A DNA stretch of 64,000 nucleotides from Hydrogenivirga caldilitoris (GCF_003664005.1 NZ_RCCJ01000001.1:558001-622000), one strand, 5' to 3'. Numbered from the stretch's first letter, positions 41,505 to 50,141 are shown. Program-made: numbers and translations. Notes: generated by a model not told the origin, from the sequence alone.

Positions 41505-42165
41505 AGAGATTGAAGAGCGTATAGGTTACACCTTCAAAAACAAGGAGCTCTTACAGCAAGCCTTCACCCATGTTTCCTACGCCCGCGATACAGGTTTACC
41601 CCATTACGAAACCCTTGAATTCCTTGGGGATGCCCTTCTGAATTTTATAGTGGTTGATATGCTTGTAAGAGAGTTTCCAAGAAAGAGGGAGGGGACGCTC
41701 GCTTCCCTTAAAGCCTATTTAATAAGCGAAGAGTTCTTTAACGAGCTTGCCAACGAACTTGAGCTTCCAAAGTACATACTCATAAGCAGAGGGAAGAAGA
41801 ACGTATCAATAGTTGGGGACGTTTTTGAAGCTCTGTGGGCAGCGGTGTATGTGGACAGCGGGAGGGACTGCGGTCTCGTGAAGGAGCTTTTTAACAGGCT
41901 TTTCAGAGATAGGATTGTAGAAACGGTTAAGAGACAGAAGATAAAGAAGGATTACAAAACAATGCTCCAGGAGATAACCCAGAAGATGTGGAGGGAGAGA
42001 CCAACCTATAGGGTTGTGAGCGTTGAGGGACCTGAGCACGCTAAGACCTTCACCGTTGAAAGTTCAATAAAAGGTTTGAGTGCCATAGGGCACGGTAAGA
42101 GCAAAAAAGAAGCTGAACAGGAAGCTGCAAAGAAGCTCATGGAAAAGCTTCAGAACGAAGGTTGA
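41497..42165 (+). CDS. rnc: Ribonuclease III
   Basis: 222 residues from the ATG at 41497, 8 bases inside fabF. Cuts double-stranded RNA in rRNA processing. Seen: the signature ETLEFLGDA (38-46), [17 protein letters not shown] with the second metal site, and a C-terminal double-stranded RNA-binding domain ending [21 protein letters not shown]. It is of the length of Aquifex RNase III. The fabF-rnc pairing is common. Its last 16 bases overlap modC on the other strand. Confidence 0.96.
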   Translation: MFEEIEERIGYTFKNKELLQQAFTHVSYARDTGLPHYETLEFLGDALLNFIVVDMLVREFPRKREGTLASLKAYLISEEFFNELANELELPKYILISRGKKNVSIVGDVFEALWAAVYVDSGRDCGLVKELFNRLFRDRIVETVKRQKIKKDYKTMLQEITQKMWRERPTYRVVSVEGPEHAKTFTVESSIKGLSAIGHGKSKKEAEQEAAKKLMEKLQNEG

Positions 42166-42857
42166 GCTCCTGATAGTTTTAGGAGTTCAGAGAATACACC
42201 CTCTACAAGTTCACGCCCACCTTCGCATACCTTCCTACCCTTTTCCATGATAAAAACCTTGTCGGCAAGAAATAGAGTCTCAAAGGGGTCATGGGTAACT
42301 ATAACCACAGGGATGTTAAATTTTAACCCTTTCAGGAATTCCATAATGCTCATCTTCCTCCTGAAATCCAGGGAAGAGAAAGGCTCGTCCATGAGAAGCG
42401 CTCTTGGGTTGGAAGCCAACGCTCTGACTATGGCTACCCTCTGTTTTTCTCCTCCGGAAAGCTCCTTGGGTTTCTTATCCTTGAGTGCTTCAAGTCCGAA
42501 GTGCTCTATAAGCTCATCAATATTCTCCACTTTGCCCCCTGCCTTTCTGGTAGCAAACTCTATATTCTCTTTAACGCTCAGATGTGGGAGAAGGTTATCC
42601 TCCTGAAACACGACCCCCAACCTCCTCTTCTGAGGAGGCAGATAGATGTCCTTCCGTGTGTCAAGGAATACTTCCTCACAGCATCTTATAAACCCTTCAT
42701 CGGGATTCTCCAAACCGCATATTATGCGGAAGGTTGTTGTCTTTCCACATCCGGAGGGTCCAAGTATAACGTTGAAACCCCGCTCAAATTCAAACTCCCC
42801 CTCAATTCTAATACGCGGAAACTCTTTCCTGAAACTCACTATCAGCTTAGCGTCCAT
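42150..42857 (-). CDS. modC: Molybdate ABC transporter ATPase ModC, short form
   Basis: 235 residues; typical ModC is about 350 because of a C-terminal molybdate-binding (Mop) domain, which is absent here. Seen: Walker A GPSGCGKTT, Q-loop GVVFQEDNLLPHLSV, signature LSGGEKQRVAIVRAL, Walker B ALLMDEPFSSLD, and the switch histidine in VIVTHD. ModC follows ModB with a 16-base overlap, so the assignment rests on operon order as well. Feedback inhibition by molybdate through Mop should be missing. Tungstate is an alternative substrate. Confidence 0.9.
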   Translation of the reverse strand: MDAKLIVSFRKEFPRIRIEGEFEFERGFNVILGPSGCGKTTTFRIICGLENPDEGFIRCCEEVFLDTRKDIYLPPQKRRLGVVFQEDNLLPHLSVKENIEFATRKAGGKVENIDELIEHFGLEALKDKKPKELSGGEKQRVAIVRALASNPRALLMDEPFSSLDFRRKMSIMEFLKGLKFNIPVVIVTHDPFETLFLADKVFIMEKGRKVCEGGRELVEGVFSELLKLSGAQPSF

Positions 42858-43504
42858 CTCTTCCTCAAAAAGGATACTATGCTCAAAGAGATAAAGGATA
42901 CCAAGAGAAGCACTAACGAAGCCCTGTGCGCCTCCAGGTAGTTTAGCGATTGAACTTCATCGTATATATAGATTGACAGCGTCTGGGTTTCCCCAGGGAT
43001 GTTACCTCCCACCATGAGAACAACCCCAAACTCTCCCATCGTGTGGGCAAAGACAAGCGCACAGGCTGTAAGAATACCACCCCAACTCTGTGGCAGTATC
43101 ACCCTCATGAGGGTCTCGTACTTTGAATACCCAAAAACGTAAGCTATCTCTATGTGTCTTCTGTGGATACTCTGAAACGCGTCTCTTATAGGAAAAACCC
43201 CGAACGGCAGGGAGTAAACCAGGGAAGCTACAAGTAATCCTTCAAAGGAAAAGAGAAGAGATTTTCCAAAAAGAGTTTCAATAAGACTTCCAATAGGAGA
43301 CTCCCTGTTAAATATGGAAAGCAGATAAAAACCGAGTACTGTGGGTGGTAATATTATAGGGAGTAAGACCAGAACTTCCACGACACCCTTGCCGGGGAAA
43401 GATAGGAAGGCAAGGGCATAGGCTATTCCAAAGGAGATGAAGAGTAGAAAAAGGGTTGTCAGAAGGGACAGTTTTAAACTCAGCAGGAGTGCGTCTTCCA
43501 TCAC
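42842..43504 (-). CDS. modB: Molybdate ABC transporter permease ModB
   Basis: 220 residues, about five membrane segments. Seen: VLVLLPIILPPTVLGFYLL, SLVYSLPFGVFPIRDAFQSI, and the cytoplasmic coupling loop FGYSKYETLMRVILPQSWGGILTACALVFAHTMGEFGVVLMVGGNIPG broken here as an EAA-type motif ending in the GEFG stretch typical of ModB. It overlaps modA by 4 bases and modC by 16. Confidence 0.93.
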   Translation of the reverse strand: MMEDALLLSLKLSLLTTLFLLFISFGIAYALAFLSFPGKGVVEVLVLLPIILPPTVLGFYLLSIFNRESPIGSLIETLFGKSLLFSFEGLLVASLVYSLPFGVFPIRDAFQSIHRRHIEIAYVFGYSKYETLMRVILPQSWGGILTACALVFAHTMGEFGVVLMVGGNIPGETQTLSIYIYDEVQSLNYLEAHRASLVLLLVSFISLSIVSFLRKRWTLS

Positions 43505-44214
43505 GGCACCTCAAAGCCGAACTCTTTAAGGAGCTCTTTAACCCTATCTGAGGTTAAGAAACTTAAAAACCTCTCTGAGAGTTCATTCTTGCTGCCCTTA
43601 TCGGTTATGACCGCCACATGCAACACCGGGCTGTAAGTGTTTTCAGGGACTAAATAGTAACTTCCCCTGCCGTAAGCAAGTACAAGAGATAGGGGAACTA
43701 TTCCGGCATCTGCTCCACCGGAAACCACGAACTGAAAAGCCTGTGCTATGTTTGAACCGTACACAAGCTTACCTTTAAACCTGTCGTACAAGCCTGTGTT
43801 TTGGAGGAACTCAATGGCTGCCCTTCCGTAAGGGGCGTATTTTGGATTTGCTACAGCAATATTTTTAGCCAATTCAAGGCTTTCTATATCCTTAACTTCA
43901 AATTTTAAACTTATAAGAACCAACTTACCCTTTGCAAAGATGACAGGATTAAAAGCTTTACCAGCTTCTGAGAGCTTTTTGGGGTACAACTCGTTTGCCG
44001 ATATAAACACATCGTAGGGTGCTCCTGCCAGAATCTTCCTGTATAAATTTCCCGAAGAACCGTATGATAGTTTAAGTTCTACGCCAGGGTTTTCAATCTT
44101 GAAGAAGTCGGCTACCCTCTCCAAGAAGTGCATCATACTGGAAGCTGCGGCTATATGGAGAGTTTGGGACAAACCAAGGGAAGTCCATATAAGTAGCGTT
44201 ATTAGGAGTCTCAT
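43501..44214 (-). CDS. modA: Molybdate-binding periplasmic protein ModA
   Basis: 237 residues from the ATG at 44214. Binds molybdate (or tungstate) in the periplasm. Seen: signal peptide RLLITLLIWTSLGLSQ, AAASSMMHFLERVADFF with the oxyanion-contacting AASS, YGSSGNLYRKILAGAPYDVFISAN, ANPKYAPYGRAA, and GGADAGIVPLSLV. A GTG at 44223 is in frame, but the -10 hexamer at 44225-44230 would put the transcript start beyond it, so the ATG is the better start. Confidence 0.93.
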   Translation of the reverse strand: MRLLITLLIWTSLGLSQTLHIAAASSMMHFLERVADFFKIENPGVELKLSYGSSGNLYRKILAGAPYDVFISANELYPKKLSEAGKAFNPVIFAKGKLVLISLKFEVKDIESLELAKNIAVANPKYAPYGRAAIEFLQNTGLYDRFKGKLVYGSNIAQAFQFVVSGGADAGIVPLSLVLAYGRGSYYLVPENTYSPVLHVAVITDKGSKNELSERFLSFLTSDRVKELLKEFGFEVP

Positions 44215-44224
44215 CCTGACCACT

Positions 44225-44254
44225 ATTATATGACATTTATGTCATATAAATCAA
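44225..44254 (-). promoter_or_regulatory. modA promoter with 24-bp palindromic operator
   Basis: On the minus strand TTGATT (44249-44254), 18 bases, TATAAT (44225-44230). The spacer and -10 are filled by an inverted repeat with 11-bp arms around TT (44226-44249; core ATATGACAT / ATGTCATAT). A bound protein would exclude RNA polymerase. ModE operators in other bacteria are TATAT-flanked palindromes of similar build, and a ModE-type protein is encoded at 57743-58063. Confidence 0.6.
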
Positions 44255-44928
44255 TCCAACAACCCCTTTTCTCTAAAAGATAGGTAACCCTCCGGGCTAA
44301 ATATTATGTGGTCAACAAGCTCAAATCCAAGTATTTCGCAGGCTTTGCTCACCCTTTCAGTGAACAGTAGGTCCTCCTTTGAGGGTTCGGGGTTTCCCTG
44401 GGGATGATTATGAGCTACGAGAATTCCATAAGCTGAGAGTTCTACCGCTGGTCTGAGAATCTCCTTGGGATCTGCGTAAACTCTATTCACAGACCCAATT
44501 GCCACGGTTTCTATATGCCTCACCCTGTGGCTTACATCAAGGTAAAGAGCTACGAGAACCTCCTTTCTATTGTCAAAATATCCCCTGAGTAACCTGTAGG
44601 CGTCCTCCGGACTCAAAACTTGCACGCTGCCCATGGGTTCCCTTATCCTCTTGGAAAGCTCTATAAGAGCCTTTATCTGAGCTGCCTTCACTAGACCTAA
44701 GCCTTTTAGCTTAGTTAACTCGGAGAATTCAACTTCTTCAAGTCTTTTCCATCCCTGCTTAAGGACATTCCTTGCCAGAGTTAACACGTCCATGCCCTGG
44801 CTTCCGGCTCCGAATATGACCGCCAGCAACTCCTCATCGGAAAGGCTTTGGGCTCCGTGCTTTCTGAGTTTTTCCCTTGGTCTATACTCTTGGGGAATCT
44901 CCTTTATAGAGCGATACCTGTACCTCAT
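44251..44928 (-). CDS. radC: RadC/YsxB family JAB-domain protein
   Basis: 225 residues. Seen: N-terminal helix-hairpin-helix part (PREKLRKHGAQSLSDEELLAVIFGAGS), then a JAB1/MPN metallo-domain with the motif AHNHPQGNPEPSKED, whose histidines and aspartate fit the zinc site. A DNA-repair role was once claimed for RadC and is now doubted. Its stop touches the edge of the modA promoter palindrome. The start overlaps the CorC-type gene by 4 bases. Confidence 0.93.
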   Translation of the reverse strand: MRYRYRSIKEIPQEYRPREKLRKHGAQSLSDEELLAVIFGAGSQGMDVLTLARNVLKQGWKRLEEVEFSELTKLKGLGLVKAAQIKALIELSKRIREPMGSVQVLSPEDAYRLLRGYFDNRKEVLVALYLDVSHRVRHIETVAIGSVNRVYADPKEILRPAVELSAYGILVAHNHPQGNPEPSKEDLLFTERVSKACEILGFELVDHIIFSPEGYLSFREKGLLD

Positions 44929-46157
44929 TTTTCCTCTTTGCTGAGTTTCTCAACGAGAACCTTCTTCACCTTCCTGTTATCTTTTGATACAACCTTGAAC
45001 ATAAAGTTTTCCACCTTGAAGGTTTCCCCCTCTTTAGGAATCCTACCAGCGAGGTAAGAGAGGAAACCTCCGAGGGTGCTGTAATTCCCCTCCGGAATCT
45101 TCACACCCGTTATCCTTGCAAGTTCGTTGAGCTCCAATTTGCCGTCTGCAATCCAGACATCTTTTGATATCTCTCTGATAAGCTCCTCTTCCCCTTTGTC
45201 TGTCTGTATACTTCCAACTATCTCTCTTAGTATATCTTCAAGAGTTACTATGCCTATAATTACCCCTCTTTCATCAACCACAACCCCTATGTGTTCCTTT
45301 CTCTTCTTGAATTCACTTATAACCTCTGGGAGAGGAGTGTATTCAGAAAATACAAGGATTTTGCGAATATAACCCCTCAAAGGCTCTTCCGGCTGGGCGT
45401 CCAGCAGGTCGTAGGCGCTTACGTATCCTACGATGTCATCAACCCTCACCCTGTAAACGGGTATCCTTGAATATCCGCTCTCCTTAATCTTCTCAACAGC
45501 CTGAGCCACATTTGTATTCTCGGCTATCATCACTATTTCATACAGGGGTTTCACTATTTCGCCAACTCTTCTGTCTTTGAAGGATAGGATGTTTGAGACT
45601 ACCAGACCTTCGTACTCGGCAAAGGTCTTTTTCTCCCTTAAAAGCTCTATTATGTCCTCTCTTCTCACACTCACATGGGTTCTTGCAAATCTGCTTGATA
45701 TGGCTCTACTTATCACCTTAGCAAGAACTAAAAAGGGTTTGAGGGGAATCCTGAATTTGTCCAGGACAAACAAACTTGGGATTACTAGCTTGTTGGCGTA
45801 GTGCTGGAAGAAGCTTTTAGGGATTATCTCACCGAATATTATTGTGAATATAACAAGGGTTTCAGCCAAAAGTACCTCGTATCCGGATATACCCGGCAGA
45901 TACTTGGTGGCGGACATCAGAGCCAGTGTGTAAAGGGTTGCAGCAAACACTATGCTTACCGTATAGCCAAGCATGGTCAGGGTTATGTACTCCTCCGGGT
46001 TTTCAAGAAAGTGGGCTACAAAACTGTATCTCTTCTTTCTCAAAACGGCTCTGAGGGCACCCTTGTCCGCGCTCAAAAGGGCTATCTCCGAACCTGCGAA
46101 GAAACCCTCAAGGGCTATGAAGAAAGCAACGCCTATAAAGAAACCTATCAGCTCCAT
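44925..46157 (-). CDS. CorC/HlyC-type membrane protein (CNNM, DUF21 and CBS domains)
   Basis: 410 residues. Domain order: DUF21 membrane domain with about four hydrophobic segments and FFAGSEIALLSADK, GEIIPKSFFQHYAN at its end, then a CBS pair (SRIPVYRVRVDDIVGYVSAYDLL and HIGVVVDERGVIIGIVTLEDILREIVG), and a C-terminal CorC/HlyC domain with STLGGFLSYLAGRIPKEGE. These proteins are linked to magnesium or cobalt export; the label hemolysin is historical. It is coupled to prmC and radC by short overlaps. Confidence 0.93.
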   Translation of the reverse strand: MELIGFFIGVAFFIALEGFFAGSEIALLSADKGALRAVLRKKRYSFVAHFLENPEEYITLTMLGYTVSIVFAATLYTLALMSATKYLPGISGYEVLLAETLVIFTIIFGEIIPKSFFQHYANKLVIPSLFVLDKFRIPLKPFLVLAKVISRAISSRFARTHVSVRREDIIELLREKKTFAEYEGLVVSNILSFKDRRVGEIVKPLYEIVMIAENTNVAQAVEKIKESGYSRIPVYRVRVDDIVGYVSAYDLLDAQPEEPLRGYIRKILVFSEYTPLPEVISEFKKRKEHIGVVVDERGVIIGIVTLEDILREIVGSIQTDKGEEELIREISKDVWIADGKLELNELARITGVKIPEGNYSTLGGFLSYLAGRIPKEGETFKVENFMFKVVSKDNRKVKKVLVEKLSKEEK

Positions 46158-46963
46158 CCTACGGCTACCCTGTCCTGTCCGGAAAAGTCTTTATATATGA
46201 TAACCTCTTTAAACCCAGCCTCCTTTAAAAGCTTGAACACAATTTCCCCCTGGTCATGTCCTATCTCAAGGGCTACAAAGCCCTTATCTTTAAGATAGTT
46301 CCCAACCTCTTTGGCGAACTTCTCATAAAACTCGTACCCTTTCTCGCCACCTATCAGAGCTTCTCTTCCTTCCCTTTTTACTTCACTGGGGAGGCTCTCC
46401 CACATACTTTCTGGTATGTAAGGGGGATTTGAAACCACGAAGTCAAACTTCCTCCCCCTTACCGGTTCAAACATATCACCCCTAAGTATCTCAAGTCTAT
46501 CCTGCACACCGTGCAACCTCGCATTCTCCTTCATAAGCTCAACCGCCTCTGAATTGATATCGTCTACGGTCATTCTCAGTAGAGGTCTTTCAAGGAGGAG
46601 CGTTATTGATATACATCCTGTCCCGCCGCCAACCTCAAAACCCTCCATCTTCCCATTCTCAGGTATAAGTTCAAGGACTTTTTCCACCAGGAGCTCCGTT
46701 TCCGGTCTCGGGACGAGAATACCACCCTTAACCTTAAAGGTCCTTCCGTAAAAGTCCCATTCCCCTATGATATGTGCTACCGAAACACCTTCCTGCCTTA
46801 TTTTTATAAGCTCCGTGAATTTCCTCTCTATATCCGGAGGTGTTTCTTCCTCAAATATTAGGGGAAGTTCACCTGGCTTTCTCTTGAGAAGGTGTGCCAG
46901 TATCAGTTCCCCGTCTCTCCTGAGCTCCACCGGAAGGCTTAGCAGGAGCTGTCTTACCTTCAT
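46148..46963 (-). CDS. prmC: Release factor glutamine methyltransferase PrmC
   Basis: 271 residues. Methylates the GGQ glutamine of peptide release factors with SAM. Seen: an N-terminal helical domain (ELILAHLLKRKPGELPL), VPRPETELLVEKVLE, the SAM loop VGGGTGCISITLL, and the catalytic SNPPYIPES. The N-terminus aligns with PrmC, so the start at 46963 is credible although it lies 95 bases inside secG in another frame. FolE and SecG neighbours are unrelated in function. Confidence 0.95.
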   Translation of the reverse strand: MKVRQLLLSLPVELRRDGELILAHLLKRKPGELPLIFEEETPPDIERKFTELIKIRQEGVSVAHIIGEWDFYGRTFKVKGGILVPRPETELLVEKVLELIPENGKMEGFEVGGGTGCISITLLLERPLLRMTVDDINSEAVELMKENARLHGVQDRLEILRGDMFEPVRGRKFDFVVSNPPYIPESMWESLPSEVKREGREALIGGEKGYEFYEKFAKEVGNYLKDKGFVALEIGHDQGEIVFKLLKEAGFKEVIIYKDFSGQDRVAVGWS

Positions 46964-47219
46964 TTAACTCCTTTTCCAGGATAGAACCCTTCTCACCCTT
47001 AGGTACTATGGAAAGCAGTACGGCTAGGACAAGGAATATTCCACCAAGCCAGTAAGTCGCCTTAGTGAGTATGGTATCCACACCGCCGGCTCCGAATATG
47101 GATTGTCCCATGCCTCCGCCGAAGGCTGCTCCAACGTCACCCCTTCCCTTCTGAAGAAGGGCAAGGATTATCAGCAGCACCGCAACTATCACAAAGAGCG
47201 TTAGAAGGGCATAATACAT
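46869..47219 (-). CDS. secG: Protein-export membrane protein SecG
   Basis: 116 residues. Small subunit of the SecYEG channel. Seen: first membrane helix LLTLFVIVAVLLIILALLQ, the conserved KGRGDVGAAFGGGMGQSIFGAGG loop, and the second helix YWLGGIFLVLAVLLSIV. The last about 40 residues are a polar, low-complexity tail rich in E, K, P and G. The coding overlap with prmC falls in that tail, which suggests the tail sequence is constrained mainly by prmC. Confidence 0.95.
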   Translation of the reverse strand: MYYALLTLFVIVAVLLIILALLQKGRGDVGAAFGGGMGQSIFGAGGVDTILTKATYWLGGIFLVLAVLLSIVPKGEKGSILEKELNEGKTAPAKPSGGAQERRGTDTGTPSQEKAR

Positions 47220-47264
47220 GGCTATAATTCTACCTTTTTATAAGAACCTTAGCAAGGTTATGGT

Positions 47265-48857
47265 TTATCTTACAAGCTTGAGAAACTCCTCCCTCGTTTT
47301 CATATCCTTAAGAAACACACCCCTGAGGGCGGAGGTGACTGTCTGGTGTCCGGGAGACATCGCACCCCTCATAGACATGCAGTTTCCCGATATGGCGGTT
47401 CTTCCTTCCCTTCTCACTAAGATGAATCCTGAAGGCACGGTTACAGAGTAAATATAGCCTTCGTAAGGTTCTTTCAAAGATTCCCTCACTTTAGAATAAA
47501 ACTTATACCTGCCTTGTTTATCACCTCTTGTTTCCAGTCTGTAATAAACTTGGTCATTTGTATAGCTTTCATAAACCGTAGTACTTATACCTATGGTAAC
47601 TAATAGAGCTTGTATATCATCCATGAGTTTTTTAGACTTGCTTACAAGGTGCAATTTACCGTTGGGTTTTATATAACCATCTCCTAAGGAATAGTATTGT
47701 AAGAATAGAAGTTTTTGATCTGGTGAAAGGTTAAAGATTTCCTTTGGTAATCTTTTATCTTTTGACTTACCTAACGGTGACAGGAAATTGCACAGAGCTT
47801 TTGAATTTATGAAAAATTCAACAACACCGTTCGTTCTCCTGTGCTTAAATACCTTAAAGGGCATCTCTCTTAGCACGCTTTCCATCAATTCTGCTTTATA
47901 TCCCTCTTTCTGGACTATCCTGACCTTGTGCATCCTATAATTTGGATTTTCATATACACAACCTTCTGCAAGGTACATACCAAGGAATTTTAAAAATGTA
48001 TTAGCATTTACTTTTAAAGCTCGGGTCTTTAAAGCTGTGTTTCCGTAGTAGCTCACGCTATCTTCACTTTCTATTTCAAAATATTCCTTCTCTTTACCTT
48101 TCATAATGCCAGCCTGAGGTACTATAATAGTCCGACCTAACAGCTTGTCTGCTCTTTCGGTGAGCCATACATTTTCTCTTCTGGATTTAGAGAATATCCA
48201 GTCTGTTGAAAATAACATTTTGTGGTCAGGGGATACCAGCAGATTTAAAGATTTGTTCCTGAAGTTTATCATGTAGCCCTTATACGGATATCTATGGTAC
48301 ATAACAGGCTCTGTAAACTCTATTTCCAGTGTATCCGGATACACCTGAGCAACTTTCTCGGTACCGTTGAGCTCTTTAAATAGCTTCCATCCTTGATCCG
48401 TTAAGATTTCTGTATCTTCTGAATAGCAAAGATGTTCCGCCGACATGACCACAGCCACCCCTTTAGGTTTCAGTTCACCCTCCAGGAAGTCGGCTATCTC
48501 CTCCGTGAGCCTCTCCTGAACCTGAGGGCGTAGGGCGAAGGCTCTGACTGTTCTCACGAGTTTGGAAAGTCCGCAGATGACCCCGTCAGGTATGTAGGCT
48601 ATGTGAACTTTTCCAAAGAAGGGAAGGAGGTGATGCTCACACAGGGAGTAAAAGGTTATATCCTTGACCAGTACCATCTCATTATACTCGCCGAACTCTT
48701 CAAAGAGCTTCATGTCAAAGGAACGCATGCTTTCAAATTCTTCCCACATACGGGCTATCCTATCGGGAGTTTCCCTTAAACCTTCCCTGTCGGGGTCTTC
48801 CCCTATTCCCTCAAGGAAAAGTCTGATAGCCTGTTTTATCTTCTCCTTGTCTACCAT
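47265..48857 (-). CDS. folE: GTP cyclohydrolase I interrupted by an intein
   Basis: 530 codons. The joined extein is 181 residues: 1-143 plus 493-530. FolE opens GTP to dihydroneopterin triphosphate for folate. Seen: [31 protein letters not shown] with zinc ligands C73 and H76, [28 protein letters not shown], then SAEHL, the intein, and [23 protein letters not shown]. The intein sits directly before C493, the third zinc ligand (Cys181 in the E. coli enzyme), so the enzyme cannot be active until spliced. A TetR-type gene ends 43 bases upstream, and secG begins 45 bases downstream. Confidence 0.96.
   Translation of the reverse strand: MVDKEKIKQAIRLFLEGIGEDPDREGLRETPDRIARMWEEFESMRSFDMKLFEEFGEYNEMVLVKDITFYSLCEHHLLPFFGKVHIAYIPDGVICGLSKLVRTVRAFALRPQVQERLTEEIADFLEGELKPKGVAVVMSAEHLCYSEDTEILTDQGWKLFKELNGTEKVAQVYPDTLEIEFTEPVMYHRYPYKGYMINFRNKSLNLLVSPDHKMLFSTDWIFSKSRRENVWLTERADKLLGRTIIVPQAGIMKGKEKEYFEIESEDSVSYYGNTALKTRALKVNANTFLKFLGMYLAEGCVYENPNYRMHKVRIVQKEGYKAELMESVLREMPFKVFKHRRTNGVVEFFINSKALCNFLSPLGKSKDKRLPKEIFNLSPDQKLLFLQYYSLGDGYIKPNGKLHLVSKSKKLMDDIQALLVTIGISTTVYESYTNDQVYYRLETRGDKQGRYKFYSKVRESLKEPYEGYIYSVTVPSGFILVRREGRTAISGNCMSMRGAMSPGHQTVTSALRGVFLKDMKTREEFLKLVR
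47382..48428 (-). other. Intein with LAGLIDADG homing endonuclease motifs, in folE
   Basis: 349 residues (FolE residues 144-492). Block A: C1 in CYSEDTEIL. Block B: NLLVSPDH with H69 of the intein (a serine where threonine is usual). Dodecapeptides: [11 protein letters not shown] and [12 protein letters not shown], so an endonuclease domain is present. Blocks F and [18 protein letters not shown] then AISGN, followed by extein cysteine. The terminal asparagine is kept, but the penultimate residue is glycine instead of histidine. Three 60-base stretches counted by eye inside are 28-35% G+C, against 57% in the adjoining extein line, which fits recent arrival. Confidence 0.95.
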
Positions 48858-48900
48858 AAGCTCCTCCGCTGGACAGGATACAACAGCCTATCCTTATTTT

Positions 48901-49464
48901 TTATGACCTCTCGCATTCAACGAGGGCGTTCCACAGCAGGCTGGCTGTTTTCTCTTTCACTTCCTTCTTACTATCTTTGAGGATGCCCATACTTCTGTAC
49001 AGAAAGACCCTTTCCAGCGTTCCGGTGAGCATGGCAAGAGCATACTCAGGCTCTACTTTAAGGATTTTCCCCTTATGAAGCTCCAAAACCAACTCCCTAA
49101 GCAGGGCAAAGGGTATCTTCTTGAACTTCTTCACTTCCTTACCCCTCAAGTAATGGAAGATATTCATATACCTGAAAGCGTCGGGCTTCTTAAAGGCAAA
49201 GTCTAAAAATACTCCCACCATCTTCTTGAATCTCTCCTCTGTACCTGTGTGCTTTTCCAGGACTTTTTTAAGGCTTTCATAGAGTTCATCGGAATATCTC
49301 TCAAAGAGCTCGTAAACTATCTGGTCTTTGCTTTCAAAGTGCCTGTATATAGCCCCTTCGGTTATGCCTACAGCTTTGGCTATATCCCTTATTGTGGTTT
49401 CCTTTATACCCTTTTCGGAAAAGAGTTTAAGTGCTTCATCAAGTATCTGCTCTCTCGTCCCCAT
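48901..49464 (-). CDS. TetR-family transcriptional regulator
   Basis: 187 residues from the ATG at 49464; earlier in-frame codons lie within thiE. Seen: the N-terminal DNA-binding domain REQILDEALKLFSEKGIKETTIRDIAKAVGITEGAIYRHFESKDQIVYELF, which I cite here only as the segment at residues 3-53, with GAIYRHF as its hallmark. The C-terminal ligand-binding domain is helical and contains FRYMNIFHYLRG and TLERVFLYRSMG. The ligand is unknown. It lies between thiE and folE on the same strand and may control membrane or efflux genes elsewhere. Confidence 0.93.
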   Translation of the reverse strand: MGTREQILDEALKLFSEKGIKETTIRDIAKAVGITEGAIYRHFESKDQIVYELFERYSDELYESLKKVLEKHTGTEERFKKMVGVFLDFAFKKPDAFRYMNIFHYLRGKEVKKFKKIPFALLRELVLELHKGKILKVEPEYALAMLTGTLERVFLYRSMGILKDSKKEVKEKTASLLWNALVECERS

Positions 49465-50026
49465 CCTGTAAAAACATTGTAATACCGGCAACCCCATAAG
49501 CGCCGTTTTTGTAACATTGCTTTATCCTTTCCCATGTTACACCACCAAGTGCGTATATGGGAATGTTCACTTGCTCAGAAACCTCCTTCAACTTCAAAGT
49601 CCCCAAAGGTTTAGCCTCAGGATGGGATTGGGTCTTGAAAATAGGACCAAAGGTTACGAAATCTGCCCCTTCTTCCTCAGCGTACTTTACTCCCTCCAGT
49701 GAATGGGCAGAGTAGCCGACCAATAACTCTGGGAAGAGTCTTTTGATGATGCCTGGTGGAAAACTCTCCTCTGGCAGATGAACACCGTCAGCTTCAACAG
49801 CAACTGCGATGTCAAATCGCTCATTTATTAAGAGTAGGGAGTTGTACTTTTTAGTTATTTCTCTCGTTTTAAGAGCCAGCTCGTAGAGTTCTCTTCCCTT
49901 CAAGTCCTTCTCCCTAAGCTGGATCATCTTTATCCCCTTCTTAAGAAGGGTTTCTACCGTTTCCAGGAAGTTAGCTCCGTACCTTCTTCTATCCGTTATA
50001 GCGTAGAGTCTTGGCAGTGTTCTCAT
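49439..50026 (-). CDS. thiE: Thiamine phosphate synthase-like protein (ThiE/TenI)
   Basis: 195 residues from the ATG at 50026. TIM-barrel of the ThiE/TenI group, joining hydroxymethylpyrimidine and thiazole phosphates or, in TenI, isomerising the thiazole. Seen: LYAITDRRRYG, GIKMIQLREKDLKGRELYELA, LLINERFDIAVAVEADGVHLP, VGYSAHSLEG, DFVTFGPIFKTQSHP, YALGGV. The SAHSLEG in place of ThiE's STHSLEE-like site keeps TenI open. A TATTAT hexamer ends 8 bases before this ATG. Confidence 0.85.
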   Translation of the reverse strand: MRTLPRLYAITDRRRYGANFLETVETLLKKGIKMIQLREKDLKGRELYELALKTREITKKYNSLLLINERFDIAVAVEADGVHLPEESFPPGIIKRLFPELLVGYSAHSLEGVKYAEEEGADFVTFGPIFKTQSHPEAKPLGTLKLKEVSEQVNIPIYALGGVTWERIKQCYKNGAYGVAGITMFLQDGDERADT

Positions 50027-50034
50027 CGTGGTAT

Positions 50035-50040
50035 ATAATA
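50035..50040 (-). promoter_or_regulatory. -10 element of thiE
   Basis: TATTAT (five of six) on the minus strand, 8 bases before the ATG at 50026; an in-frame TTG further upstream would lie before it. Confidence 0.35.
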
Positions 50041-50054
50041 TAAACTTCCTCAAA

Positions 50055-50141
50055 GCCGGAGTGGCGGAACTGGCAGACGCGCTGTCTTGAGGGGACAGTG
50101 CCCTTCGGGGCGTGCGGGTTCGACTCCCGCCTCCGGCACCA
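50055..50141 (+). tRNA. tRNA-Leu (GAG)
   Basis: Acceptor stem GCCGGAG with CTCCGGC, anticodon stem CTGTC / GACAG with loop TTGAGGG giving GAG, a variable arm with TGCCCTTCGGGGCG, T arm GCGGGTTCGACTCCCGC, and encoded CCA. It starts 28 bases from the divergent thiE gene. Confidence 0.97.

Noticed and set aside
44925-46157. Hemolysin (toxin) reading of the CorC/HlyC-type gene
   Set aside because: DUF21, CBS and CorC domains indicate an ion-transport related protein; the hemolysin name is a historical label.
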